DNA of 33,393 nucleotides from JAIRTY01 sp050257395 (GCA_050257395.1 JBLMWU010000074.1:1-33393); one strand, 5' to 3'; shown: positions 22,451 through 31,000, counted from the first letter of the stretch. Numbers and translations are program-made. Notes: generated from the sequence alone by a model not told the origin.

Positions 22451-23605
22451 TCAGGCGCCCCGGGCCTTGGCGGACTGGATCAGGTCCCGCCCGGCGGCTT
22501 CGTAGAACTCGTCGCTGACCGCCAGGTGCTGGCGGGCGGCCAGGGCGTTGCGCAGGTGCCGCTGCATCGGGCTGGACAGCGCCAGCACCCGCCCGCCCCC
22601 GTAGCGGAACAGGTCGGACACCACCTCGGCGCAGGTCTCCACCGCGTACACCGAGGCCACAGCGGCCGCGGTGAGCACGGCCGGATCTGCCCCGTCGCCG
22701 CGCCCGGCCGCCTCGAACCCGGCGGCGATCGCCTCCCGGTGCAGCAGCCGGGCCGCCCGGACCCGCGCATCGGCCCGGCCCAGCTCCTTGTGGAACACGG
22801 CCCGCTCGCTCAGCGCCGGCCCGCCGGGGAAACGGGCCGTGTGCCCGGCCAGCTCGGTCATGTCGTCGATGGCCCGGCGGGCCAGGCCGATGCACAGCGG
22901 GGGCACCTCGTTCGATACGAAGAGGTGGATCTCCTGGCGGAACAGGTCGCCGCCGCGGGCCGCGCCGGCCGCCGGGTCGTAGGTCAGCTCGTCCGGGACG
23001 AACACCGCGTCGGTGCGGAAGTCCAGGCTGCCGGTGCCCTGCAGGCCCGCGACCCGCCAGGTGTCGATGACCGTGGCCTCGGACTTGGGCATGGCGAACA
23101 CCAGCATCCGGTTCTCGTCGCCGTCCGGCCGGAACGCGCCGATCACCCAGTCGGCGTGCACGATGCCGCTGTTGAACGACCACCGCCCGCTGACCAGGTA
23201 GCCGCCATCGGCCCGGCGCCCGGTGCCGCGCGGCTGCGGCTGGCCCGCCAGCACCGGCGGCGGCCCGCCCGGCGGGAACACCGTGCGCAGCCCCGCCTCC
23301 GGCAGCCAGCCCGCGGCCATCCCGGTGCAGCCAGCGCCGATCATGGCCGCCCAGGCGGCGGACACCTCCGCGTACGCGAGCTCCTCGATGACGTCGCAGA
23401 ACTCCAGCGGGTGCAGCGGCGTGCCGCCCAGCTCGGCCGGTGTCTTCAGCCAGAACAGGCCCAGGTCGCGCAGGATCTCCACGATGTCGGGCGGCAGGGT
23501 GCGCAGCTGCTCGGCCCGCTCCCCTGCCGCCTCGAAGTCGCCCCGCCGGGCCCGCAACCGCTCCAGCAGCCCGGTCAGCCCGCCGGCCCCGCCGCCGCTA
23601 GGCAC
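22451..23605 (-). CDS. Acyl-CoA dehydrogenase-fold flavin monooxygenase (HsaA-like)
   Basis: 384 residues. The helical N-domain (LPPDIVEILRDLGLFWLKTPAELGG) is followed by a beta-domain (LVSGRWSFNSGIVHADWVIGAF, GTGSLDFRTDAVFVPDEL) and the C-terminal four-helix domain (SVYAVETCAEVVSDLFRYGGGRVLALSSPMQRHLRN). The absence of the catalytic Glu/CoA-binding arrangement and the close match in layout to HsaA/HpaB group D enzymes point to a hydroxylase that uses reduced flavin from a partner reductase. No reductase is encoded beside it. GTG start 23605 overlaps the upstream LLM stop by 8 bp, so they are translationally coupled. Confidence 0.78.
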   Translation of the reverse strand: MPSGGGAGGLTGLLERLRARRGDFEAAGERAEQLRTLPPDIVEILRDLGLFWLKTPAELGGTPLHPLEFCDVIEELAYAEVSAAWAAMIGAGCTGMAAGWLPEAGLRTVFPPGGPPPVLAGQPQPRGTGRRADGGYLVSGRWSFNSGIVHADWVIGAFRPDGDENRMLVFAMPKSEATVIDTWRVAGLQGTGSLDFRTDAVFVPDELTYDPAAGAARGGDLFRQEIHLFVSNEVPPLCIGLARRAIDDMTELAGHTARFPGGPALSERAVFHKELGRADARVRAARLLHREAIAAGFEAAGRGDGADPAVLTAAAVASVYAVETCAEVVSDLFRYGGGRVLALSSPMQRHLRNALAARQHLAVSDEFYEAAGRDLIQSAKARGA

Positions 23606-24803
23606 CGGCGGCGCCGGAAGCCCCGGCGGCCCCGGAAGCTCCCGCCGGGCTGCCCGCGCCCGCCGCGGCCCCCAGCGGCCGCAGCACCGGCATGACCTCC
23701 GACGCGAACAGCTCCATGCTGGCGACGACCCGGTCGTGCGGCATGTCGCCCAGCGCGTACAGCCCGATGATCTGCCCGAAGCCCAGGCTGGCCTGCAGCT
23801 CGCCGAGCCGGTTGGCCACGCTGTCCGGGCTGCCCGCCACGATGTACCCGTGTTCCAGCAGCTCTTCGTACGACAGCTGCGCGAACGGCTTCATCCCGGC
23901 CATCAGCACGCCCCGCATGGACGACGGGCTCATGTACCCGGGCGGGTTGACGACCTGCGCGCTCTGCTTGAGGCCCTTGCGGAACAGCCAGTACACGTGG
24001 TCGCGGGCCTCGCGGTGCGCCTGCTCCTCGGTCGGCGCCACGTAGATCGGGATGGACAGCGCGATCTTGACCGGGTCCGGGACGTAGCCCTGCTCGGCGG
24101 CGGCCTGCCGGTACCCGTCGAACCAGCGCTTCACCACCCGGGCGGGCGCGTACACCGACATGAACGTGTACCGGCGCTCCGCCACCCACTTCATGGTCTC
24201 GGTGCTGCCCGCGCCCGGGATGTAGATGGGCGGGTGCGGCTCCTGCAGCGGCCGGGGCCAGATGTTGACGTAGCGGTACTCGTAGTTGGGGCTGACCCAC
24301 TGGAACAGCTCGTCGGTGGTCCAGGCCTTGATGATCAGGTCGTGCGCCTCGTTGAACCTCGCGCGTGACCGGGTCGGGTTGATGCTGTGCGCGAAGTACT
24401 CCCAGCCGATGCCGCGGACGAATCCGGAGACCAGCCGCCCGTTGGTGAGATGGTCGAGCATGGCGATCTCCTCGGCGACCCGCAGCGGGTTGCCGCGGAT
24501 GCCGATCGCGTTGCCCAGCACCATGATCTGCGCCCGCCCGGTCCGCCGGGCCAGCGCCGCGGCCATGATGTTCGGCGAGGGCATGAGGCCGTAGGCGCTC
24601 TGGTGGTGCTCGTTGACCGCCAGCCCGTCGAAGCCGACCGTCTCGGCGTGCTCCAGCTCGTCCAGGTACCGGTGGTAGAGCTGGTTGCCGAGCTTGCGGT
24701 CGAAGTGCTTGCGGGGGAAGGTCAGCGACGGGCTGTCGTACGCCGTGTCGAAGTCGTCCGGCAGGTACGGGTACGGCATCAGGTGGAAGAACGCGAACTT
24801 CAT
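23598..24803 (-). CDS. Luciferase-like (LLM) flavin-dependent monooxygenase
   Basis: 401 residues. A bacterial-luciferase alpha-type barrel: MKFAFFHLMPYPYLP, GFDGLAVNEHHQSAYGLMPSPN (the EHH motif of this subfamily), AQIMVLGNAIGIRGNPLRVAEEIAMLDHLTNGRLVSGFVRG, then PPIYIPGAGSTETMKWVAERR. The final ~25 residues are a Gly/Ala/Ser repeat (GASGAA twice), probably a disordered tail. Its ATG overlaps the hydrolase stop as ATGA and its 3' end overlaps the HsaA-like gene, so all three are one operon. Likely a monooxygenase needing reduced FMN. Substrate unknown. Confidence 0.9.
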   Translation of the reverse strand: MKFAFFHLMPYPYLPDDFDTAYDSPSLTFPRKHFDRKLGNQLYHRYLDELEHAETVGFDGLAVNEHHQSAYGLMPSPNIMAAALARRTGRAQIMVLGNAIGIRGNPLRVAEEIAMLDHLTNGRLVSGFVRGIGWEYFAHSINPTRSRARFNEAHDLIIKAWTTDELFQWVSPNYEYRYVNIWPRPLQEPHPPIYIPGAGSTETMKWVAERRYTFMSVYAPARVVKRWFDGYRQAAAEQGYVPDPVKIALSIPIYVAPTEEQAHREARDHVYWLFRKGLKQSAQVVNPPGYMSPSSMRGVLMAGMKPFAQLSYEELLEHGYIVAGSPDSVANRLGELQASLGFGQIIGLYALGDMPHDRVVASMELFASEVMPVLRPLGAAAGAGSPAGASGAAGASGAAGA

Positions 24804-25639
24804 CGGCCTGCTCCGTTCAGTCCGGCGCCGTCGGTGAGGAAGTCGGCGGTGAGCGCGGCGAACTCCGCGGGCCGCTCGAAGTACATGGCGTGGCCGCAGT
24901 CGGTGACCACGGTGAACCGGGAGCGCGGGATCAGCTCCGCGTACCGGTGCCCGTGCTCGATGGGGATGAGCCGGTCGCTGTCGGCCCAGGCGACCAGGGT
25001 GGGCGCGGTGATGCGGCGCAGCCGGCGTTCCAGCTTCGGGTTGGCCAGGAACGGCACCCAGCAGAACCGGGCCAGCGCGGTCGCGTCCCGGTACCCGGCG
25101 ATGATGTCGTCCACCGTCGGCTCGGCCGGCCCGGGGCCCGCGGCCTTGTCCGGGTCGTGGAACAGGGTCTGCGCGAGCTGCGGCGGCGCCATCAGGAACA
25201 GGTCCGCGACCGGGTGGCCCGGCAGCCGCAGCCCGGCCGCGCCGAGCAGCACCAGCCCGCCGACCCGGTGCGGGGCGGCGACCGCGAGCTCCGCGGCGAT
25301 CCAGCCGCCGAACGAGCCGCCCACCAGATACGGCCGTTCCAGCCCGAGCCGGTCCAGCACGTCGAGGTAGTGGTACACGAGGTCGCTCATGTCCTCGACC
25401 TCGGGCAGCTCATCGGACTTGCCGAAACCCGGGTGGTCGGGGGCGATCACCTCGAAGTGGCGGGCGAGCAGGCTGTGGAACTCGAGCCACTGCCCAGCCC
25501 CGCCCGCGGCGTGCAGGAACAGCAGCGGCGGCCCGTCACCGCCGCGCAGCAGGTGCACCCGGCCGCCGGGGAAGTCGAGGTATTCCGCGGCCGGGCCGCC
25601 AGCCGCCTCCGGTCCCCCGCCGTCGCTCGCACTGGCCAC
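24800..25639 (-). CDS. Alpha/beta hydrolase, meta-cleavage hydrolase-like
   Basis: 279 residues with a full catalytic triad. The nucleophile is S109 in VGGSFGGW, the acid D222 in WADSDRLIP, and the base H250 in TDCGHAMYFERP. The oxyanion HAAGGAGQW and APDHPGFGKSD are as in the BphD/HsaD and epoxide hydrolase-like groups. Predicted to hydrolyse a C-C or ester bond of a product made by the flavin enzymes downstream. GTG 25639 has GGGAGG 7 nt upstream. It is the first gene of the minus-strand operon and diverges from the AraC gene across a 285-bp gap. Confidence 0.87.
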   Translation of the reverse strand: MASASDGGGPEAAGGPAAEYLDFPGGRVHLLRGGDGPPLLFLHAAGGAGQWLEFHSLLARHFEVIAPDHPGFGKSDELPEVEDMSDLVYHYLDVLDRLGLERPYLVGGSFGGWIAAELAVAAPHRVGGLVLLGAAGLRLPGHPVADLFLMAPPQLAQTLFHDPDKAAGPGPAEPTVDDIIAGYRDATALARFCWVPFLANPKLERRLRRITAPTLVAWADSDRLIPIEHGHRYAELIPRSRFTVVTDCGHAMYFERPAEFAALTADFLTDGAGLNGAGR

Positions 25640-25828
25640 CGCGCCACCTCCCGGGTCCGGGCCGCTGCCTCCGGGACTGTGCTTCCCGGCGTGCCTCCGG
25701 CACGACGCTAAAAGACCGGCCGGCGGCGGTACGAGCCACTTTCCGCACGGCCGGGCCGGTTCCCGCAGCGCACCCGCGCGAGCCGAAGGGCCGCGCCGCC
25801 GTCTGGACTGACGAGCGGCGAGCGAAGC

Positions 25829-25847
25829 GAGGAGGGAAGAGGGAAGA
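25829..25847 (+). other. 19-nt purine-only tract in the divergent promoter gap
   Basis: A run of A/G only (GAGGAGGG-AAGAGGG-type) with two near-copies of AGGGAAG, midway between the hydrolase and AraC genes. The flank GAGCGGCGAGCGAAGCGAG is also repetitive. It may be a regulator-binding or leader element of the hydrolase operon, but nothing proves this. The rest of the gap (25640-25889) shows no gene. Confidence 0.3.
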
Positions 25848-25889
25848 CGGCGGGTCCCGGCGGCCCGGAGGCGAGCGCGACAGCTGAGC

Positions 25890-25918
25890 TTGACTTCGGC
25901 CGGCGCAGCGCGGATTCT
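25890..25918 (+). promoter_or_regulatory. Strong promoter of the AraC gene, leaderless
   Basis: TTGACT (25890-25895), a 17-bp spacer and GATTCT (25913-25918), then 6 nt (caagcc) to the GTG at 25925. This is the best -35/-10 pair in the window and predicts transcription starting at the start codon itself. Confidence 0.75.
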
Positions 25919-25924
25919 CAAGCC

Positions 25925-26920
25925 GTGCTGATGGACGAGGACGGGCCGGGCCTGGATCTGCCGCACCCGCTGTCGATCTGCACGGACGACCCGTTCGAGG
26001 CGCGGGCCCGCACCCAGGAGTACCTCAGCTGCTCGCACCGGATGACGGTGCTGGACCGCCAGACCCCGTTCCGGGCCCGGGTCCAGTACCGCTCGCTGGC
26101 CGGGCTCGGCCTGATGACATCCGAGTACGGCGCGCCGGTGGAGATCGGCTGCTCCCCGCCGATCGGCCTGGTGACCGTGAACTTCATCGCCGACGGCGAG
26201 CTGGTCATCGACAGCGGCGGCCGGGTCACCGTGGCCGACGCCAGCCACGCGGCGGCGTTCTGCTTCCACGAGGACGTCACCATGCGCGGCACCGCGGGCC
26301 TGCGCAGCCTGATGCTCACGATCGAGAAGCCGCGCCTGAAGCGTTATCTGCAGAATCTGCTGAACGAAACGATCCCGGGGCCGGTGTGCTTCGAGCCGGG
26401 GGTGGACCTGCGCGGGGCCGGGCAGGGGATCGCCGCGGCGGCGGCAACGTTCCGCCGGGCGCTGGCCCGCTGCGGCAAGGCGGGCCCGCCGCCGGTGCTG
26501 GCCGCGGAGATCGAGCACAGCGTCCTCACGTCGCTGCTGCTCGGCCAGCGGCACACCTACACCGACGCGATCTTCTCCGCCCGCGCGCTGCCCGCGCCGC
26601 GGGTGGTGCGGCAGGTGGTGGAGCTGATCGACTCGGCGCCGGAGACCGCGTTCACCGTGGCGGACCTGGCGGTGTGCGCGGGCGTGAGCGAGCGGTCGCT
26701 GCACGCGGCGTTCCGCCGCCAGCTCGGCACCTCCCCCATGTCGTACGTGCGCCGGCGGCGGCTGGAGCAGGCCCGGGAGGAGCTGCTGCAGGCCGCGCCC
26801 GCGGACGGGGTGAAGGTCACCGACGTGGCGCTGCGGCACGGGTTCGCGCACACCGGCCGGTTCGCGGCCGCCTACCGGGCCCGGTTCGGTGAGCCGCCGT
26901 CGGTGACGCTCCGCCGCTGA
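25925..26920 (+). CDS. AraC family transcriptional regulator
   Basis: 331 residues. The N-terminal ~200 form an AraC-binding-like cupin domain (AraC_binding_2 type; LVTVNFIADGELVIDSGG). A C-terminal double helix-turn-helix follows: FTVADLAVCAGVSERSLHAAFRRQLGTSPMSYVRRRRLEQAREEL, then VTDVALRHGFAHTGRFAAAYRARFGEPPS. It is transcribed away from the hydrolase-monooxygenase operon, so it is the likely activator of that operon in response to its substrate. GTG 25925 is chosen because a TTGACT-17-GATTCT promoter ends 6 nt before it, implying a leaderless mRNA; an ATG at 25931 is the alternative. Confidence 0.92.
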   Translation: MLMDEDGPGLDLPHPLSICTDDPFEARARTQEYLSCSHRMTVLDRQTPFRARVQYRSLAGLGLMTSEYGAPVEIGCSPPIGLVTVNFIADGELVIDSGGRVTVADASHAAAFCFHEDVTMRGTAGLRSLMLTIEKPRLKRYLQNLLNETIPGPVCFEPGVDLRGAGQGIAAAAATFRRALARCGKAGPPPVLAAEIEHSVLTSLLLGQRHTYTDAIFSARALPAPRVVRQVVELIDSAPETAFTVADLAVCAGVSERSLHAAFRRQLGTSPMSYVRRRRLEQAREELLQAAPADGVKVTDVALRHGFAHTGRFAAAYRARFGEPPSVTLRR

Positions 26921-27021
26921 CGGCCACCCCGGGCCGCTGAGGTAACAATCCGGGCATACCCGGAACCCGGCTCCGGGCGGCCCCGTCCAAGGGCCATCGT
27001 CGGCGCGAAGGCGGTGGCCAC

Positions 27022-27516
27022 GTGGCCCCTATCCCCGGTCAGCGGACCCGGCTCCCCCGGGCAGTCATGATCATCTGCGTGGCCGTGGCCGCCGCCAGCG
27101 GCGGGCTGGCGGCCGCGTGCAGCCAGCAGCCGGCCGCCCTGCCGGAAGCGAAGTGCGGCTCGGCCGTCACCCACTTCCTCACCGCTGGCACGCAGCTGCT
27201 CAGCGCCCGCCACGGCGCGCTGACCTGCTTCGCCACCGCTGCCCGCCACTGCCGGGCCGCCAGCCTCGGGGTGACGGAGATGGGCGTGGACACCGGGACC
27301 AACTTCGTGTTCACCATCGATCCCGGCGGGTCGCCGTGCCGGGTCACCGAGACGAGCCAGGACTACTCGGCCAACTTCGGCGGCAGCACCGGCCCGCTGG
27401 TCACCCGGTCGTGCCGCCTGACCGGGGTGACCGGCGCGGGCGTGACCCTGCGGTGCGGCGGCCAGACCGTGCTGATCCCGGCGAAGGTGAGCGCGCCCAC
27501 CCCGCTGCCGTCCTGA
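27022..27516 (+). CDS. Small secreted lipoprotein, function unknown
   Basis: 164 residues. The signal sequence has basic TRLPRAVM, a hydrophobic IICVAVAAASGG and lipobox LAAAC with lipidated C33. The mature part has about five further Cys residues (KCGS, TCFA, HCRA, PCRV, SCRL, RCGG) that could form disulfides, and beta-rich stretches (FVFTIDPGG, GAGVTLRCGG). No family recognised. GTG 27022 is followed by a second possible start ATG at 27067, which would leave a shorter signal. It ends 12 bp before the convergent aroQ stop. Confidence 0.65.
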   Translation: MAPIPGQRTRLPRAVMIICVAVAAASGGLAAACSQQPAALPEAKCGSAVTHFLTAGTQLLSARHGALTCFATAARHCRAASLGVTEMGVDTGTNFVFTIDPGGSPCRVTETSQDYSANFGGSTGPLVTRSCRLTGVTGAGVTLRCGGQTVLIPAKVSAPTPLPS

Positions 27517-27528
27517 CCCGCGCCCCGG

Positions 27529-28038
27529 TCAGCCAGCGGCTGGCCCGCTGTCCGGCGGGTCAGCGCCGCCCGCGGCCGCCCCGCTCGCGGCGGCCGGGCC
27601 CGCCGCCCCGGCCAGCGCCGCGACCGCCTGCAGCGCGAGCTGGTAGGACAGCAGGCCGAACCCGGCCACCGTGCCGTCGGCCACCGCGGCCACCACCGAG
27701 GTGTGCCGGAACGGCTCACGCCGTGCCGGGTTGGTGAGATGCACCTCGACCAGCGGCGCCGTCCGCATGGCCAGCGCGTCCCGCAGCGCGTACGAGTAGT
27801 GGCTGAACGCGGCCGGGTTCAGCACGACCGGCCATTTCCCGCTGGCGGCCTCGTGGATCCAGCCGATGAGCTCGGCTTCACTGTCGGTCTGCCGGACGTC
27901 CACGTCCAGGCCGAGGCTGCGGCCGGCGGCGCGGCAGGTCTCCAGCAGCGCGGCGTGGTCAGCCGTCCCGTACACCTCGGGTTCCCGGGAGCCGAGCCGG
28001 CCCAGGTTGGGCCCGTTGAGCACGAGCACGCGCCTCAC
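27529..28038 (-). CDS. aroQ: Type II 3-dehydroquinate dehydratase
   Basis: 169 residues. Dehydrates 3-dehydroquinate to 3-dehydroshikimate, step three of the shikimate pathway. Features are VLNGPNLGRLGSREPEVYG (with the active-site Tyr), LNPAAFSHYSYALRDAL (His base), and EVHLTNPARREPFRHTSVVA. The last ~30 residues are a Gly/Ala/Pro tail not needed for the fold. GTG 28038 overlaps the aroB stop as GTGA, giving coupling. Last gene of the aroC-K-B-Q run; in related actinobacteria pepQ-efp-nusB follows closely, but here those lie 21 kb away. Confidence 0.95.
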   Translation of the reverse strand: MRRVLVLNGPNLGRLGSREPEVYGTADHAALLETCRAAGRSLGLDVDVRQTDSEAELIGWIHEAASGKWPVVLNPAAFSHYSYALRDALAMRTAPLVEVHLTNPARREPFRHTSVVAAVADGTVAGFGLLSYQLALQAVAALAGAAGPAAASGAAAGGADPPDSGPAAG

Positions 28039-29114
28039 CGCGCGGCGACCTCCCGGTAGGCGCGGGCGAGCAGGTCCTCCGGCGGGTCGGCGAGGATCCC
28101 GGGCTTGCCGGGGCCGTCCAGCACCACGAACCGCAGCGTGGCGCCGCGGGACTTCTTGTCCACGGTCATCGCGTCCCGCAGGTCCGGCCAGGTGCCGGGG
28201 AGGAACGTGGTGGGCAGGCCGACCGCGGTGAGCACCCGCCGGTGCCGGTGCAGGGTGACGGCGTCCAGGCGGCCGGTCAGCCGGGCCAGTTCGGCCGCGT
28301 ACACCATGCCGATCGCCACCGCCTCGCCGTGCCGGACCCGGTACCGCTCCACCCGCTCGATGGCGTGGCCGAGGGTGTGCCCGTAGTTGAGGATCTCCCG
28401 GCGGCCCGCCTCGCGCAGGTCCTCGGAGACCACGTCGGCCTTCATCCGGATCGCGCGCTCGACGAGCTCGCGGGCGTGGCGGCCGTGCGGGACGACCGCG
28501 CCGTCCGGATCATCCTCGATCAGGTCGAGGATGGCGGGGTCGGCGATGAACCCGGCCTTGACCACTTCGGCGAGGCCGCTGACGTATTCGGGGCCGGGCA
28601 GGGTCTCCAGCACCGCCAGGTCGGCGAGCACCCCGGCGGGCGGGTGGAACACCCCGACCAGGTTCTTGCCCTCGTCGATGTTGACCGCGGTCTTGCCGCC
28701 GATCGCGGCGTCGGTCATGCCCAGCAGCGTGGTGGGGATCAGCACCACCTGCACCCCGCGCAGCCAGGTCGCGGCCACGAACCCGGCCAGGTCGGTGGTG
28801 GCGCCGCCGCCGATGCCGACGATCGCGTCGCTGCGGGTCACCCGGTGCTCCGCGAGCCGGGACCACAGGCGGGCCGCGACGCTGATGTCCTTGGCGGCTT
28901 CCCCGGCCGGGACCGCCTCGGCGTGCACGGTGTAGCCACCCTGGGTGAGCGCGCCGCAGGCCGGGCGGGCGATGTCCTCGAGCCCTTCGGGGTGGATGAC
29001 GACCAGGGTGCGGGCCCGCTCGCCGATCAGCGACGGCAGCTCGCCGAGCACGCCGGTGCCGACGACCACCTCGTACGGGCGCTCGCCGCGCACCGGGATC
29101 CGGGTGACGGTCAT
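28035..29114 (-). CDS. aroB: 3-dehydroquinate synthase
   Basis: 359 residues, normal length. NAD-binding GIGGGATTDLAGFVAATWLRG, IPTTLLGMTDAAIGGKTAVNIDEGKNLVG, and zinc ligands Glu in GLAEVVKAG, His in HTLGHAIE and His in RHGEAVAIGM. Converts DAHP to 3-dehydroquinate. ATG 29114 overlaps the aroK stop (ATGA), and its own stop overlaps the aroQ start (GTGA). Confidence 0.97.
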   Translation of the reverse strand: MTVTRIPVRGERPYEVVVGTGVLGELPSLIGERARTLVVIHPEGLEDIARPACGALTQGGYTVHAEAVPAGEAAKDISVAARLWSRLAEHRVTRSDAIVGIGGGATTDLAGFVAATWLRGVQVVLIPTTLLGMTDAAIGGKTAVNIDEGKNLVGVFHPPAGVLADLAVLETLPGPEYVSGLAEVVKAGFIADPAILDLIEDDPDGAVVPHGRHARELVERAIRMKADVVSEDLREAGRREILNYGHTLGHAIERVERYRVRHGEAVAIGMVYAAELARLTGRLDAVTLHRHRRVLTAVGLPTTFLPGTWPDLRDAMTVDKKSRGATLRFVVLDGPGKPGILADPPEDLLARAYREVAAR

Positions 29115-29707
29115 GGCTGCTCCCGGGCGGCGGCGGCACGGACGGCGGGGGCGGCGGCGATCTCGTCCGCGATGTCCCGCGGCTCCCGGTCGTCGGTCGC
29201 CACGGTCAGCCAGGCCAGGCCCTCGTACACCGGCAGCCGCTGCTCCAGCAGTTCCTTCAGCCGGGCCCGCGGGTTGATGGCCAGCAGCGGGCGGGGCGTG
29301 TCCAGCCCGACCCGGTGCGCGGCGGCGGCGAACCCGGTCCGCAGGTACACGACCCGCTGGCTGGCCAGCAGTTCCTGGCTGCCGGGGTCCAGGACCGCGC
29401 CGCCGCCGAGGCCGAGGATCCCCCGGTGCGAGGCGACGCAGCGGGCGACCGCGGCGCGCTCCAGGGCGCGGAACGCGGGCTCGCCGTCCTCGATGAAGAT
29501 GTCGCCGACGGGCTTGCCTGCCTCCTGCTCGATCACCGTGTCGGTGTCCGTGTAGGTGACGCCCAGCAGCCCGGCGAGCAGCGCCCCGACCGTGGACTTC
29601 CCGGCCCCCGGCGGCCCGATCAGGATCACCACCGGACCTTCGGCTTGCCGCTCGTCAGTCCAGACGGCGGAGCGGCCCTTCGGCTCGCCCGGGCTGGGGC
29701 CGGTCAT
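29111..29707 (-). CDS. aroK: Shikimate kinase
   Basis: 198 residues, slightly longer than usual because of ~22 extra N-terminal residues. Walker A GPPGAGKST (31-39), shikimate-binding DTD (54-56), FRALE (79-83) and GGGA (101-104), and the lid Arg region TPRPLL. Phosphorylates shikimate at the 3-hydroxyl using ATP. ATG 29707 overlaps the aroC stop (ATGA). A start further in, near the core, is possible. Confidence 0.95.
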   Translation of the reverse strand: MTGPSPGEPKGRSAVWTDERQAEGPVVILIGPPGAGKSTVGALLAGLLGVTYTDTDTVIEQEAGKPVGDIFIEDGEPAFRALERAAVARCVASHRGILGLGGGAVLDPGSQELLASQRVVYLRTGFAAAAHRVGLDTPRPLLAINPRARLKELLEQRLPVYEGLAWLTVATDDREPRDIADEIAAAPAVRAAAAREQP

Positions 29708-30885
29708 GATGACACCGTCATCGCGCCGAGGTAGCCGCGCAGGTTGCGGCGGACTTCGGCGACCGAGTCGCCGCCGAACTTCTCGGTGGCGGCGTCCGCC
29801 AGCACCAGCGCGACCATCGCCTCGGCGACCACCCCGGCGGCCGGGACCGCGGTCACGTCGCTGCGCTGGTTGATGGCCTTGGCGGGCTCGCCCGTGCTCA
29901 CGTCCACGGTGTCCAGCGCCCGCGGCACGGTGGAGATCGGTTTCATGGCCACGCGCACCCGCAGCACCTCGCCGGTACTCATGCCGCCCTCGATCCCCCC
30001 TGCCCGGTTGGTCCGCCGCCGCACGCCGCCGGCCGCGGGCTCGATCTCGTCGTGGGCCGCGGAGCCGCGGCGGGCGGCGGTGGTGAAGCCGTCGCCGATC
30101 TCCACGCCCTTCATCGCCTGGATGCTCATGAGCGCGGCCGCCAGCCGCGCGTCCAGCCGCCGGTCCCAGTGGACGTGGCTGCCCAGTCCCGGCGGCAGGC
30201 CGTAGGCGACGACCTCGACCACGCCCCCGAGGGTGTCGCCGTCCTTGCGGGCCGCGTCGATCTCCGCCTGCATGGCCTTGCTGGTGTCCGCGTCCAGGCA
30301 GCGGACCGGGTCCTCGTCCACCCGCGGCCCGTCGCCCGGCCCGGGCAGCATCCCTTCGGGCGCCTGCACCGGCCCCAGCGCGACCACGTGGCTGATGATC
30401 TCGACGCCCAGCGCCTGCCGCAGGAAGCAGCGGGCGATCTCGCCGATGGCGACCCGGGCGGCGGTCTCGCGGGCGCTGGCCCGTTCCAGGATCGGCCGGG
30501 CGTCGCCGTGCCCGTACTTCTGCATGCCGGCCAGGTCGGCGTGGCCGGGCCGGGGCCGGGTGAGCGGCGCGTTGCGCGCCTGCGCGTCCAGCACCGCCTG
30601 GCCGACCGGGTCGGGCGACATGACGGTCTCCCACTTCGGCCACTCGGTGTTGCCGACCCGGATCGCCACCGGGCCGCCGAGGGTGCGGCCGTGCCGGACG
30701 CCGCCGGTGATCTCCGCCTCGTCCTGCTCGAATTTCATCCGTGCGCCCCGGCCGTAGCCGGCCCGGCGGCGGGTGAGCGCGGCAGCGATGTCGGCGGTGG
30801 TGACCTCCACTCCGGCGGGCAGCCCTTCGCAGATCGCGACGAGCGCACGGCCGTGCGACTCACCCGCGGTCAGCCAGCGCACCAT
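29704..30885 (-). CDS. aroC: Chorismate synthase
   Basis: 393 residues, full length. GESHGRALVAICEGLPAG, RRRAGYGRGARM, GVRHGRTLGGPVAIRVGN, RPRPGHADLAGMQKYGHGDARPILERASARETAARVAIG and the C-terminal NRAGGIEGGMSTG...MKPISTV blocks are all present. Makes chorismate from EPSP with reduced FMN. ATG 30885 has GGGAGGA 8 nt upstream, the only strong ribosome-binding site in the operon, so translation of aroKBQ depends on coupling. First gene of the aro operon. Confidence 0.97.
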   Translation of the reverse strand: MVRWLTAGESHGRALVAICEGLPAGVEVTTADIAAALTRRRAGYGRGARMKFEQDEAEITGGVRHGRTLGGPVAIRVGNTEWPKWETVMSPDPVGQAVLDAQARNAPLTRPRPGHADLAGMQKYGHGDARPILERASARETAARVAIGEIARCFLRQALGVEIISHVVALGPVQAPEGMLPGPGDGPRVDEDPVRCLDADTSKAMQAEIDAARKDGDTLGGVVEVVAYGLPPGLGSHVHWDRRLDARLAAALMSIQAMKGVEIGDGFTTAARRGSAAHDEIEPAAGGVRRRTNRAGGIEGGMSTGEVLRVRVAMKPISTVPRALDTVDVSTGEPAKAINQRSDVTAVPAAGVVAEAMVALVLADAATEKFGGDSVAEVRRNLRGYLGAMTVSS

Positions 30886-31000
30886 GCAGCCGATCCTCCC
30901 ACGCGGGCCCGCTCACTGATCACACCGGCGCAGCGGGCCCGCCGCCGCGCAGGACCGTGCGGCGCGGCCGCGCCGGCCCGCCGGGCGGCAGGCCGGCCGC

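Noticed and set aside
24800..26851. 683-residue frame extending the hydrolase upstream
   Set aside because: The extension lies antisense to the AraC gene and across the intergenic gap, with no protein-like features. GTG 25639 has a good ribosome-binding site.
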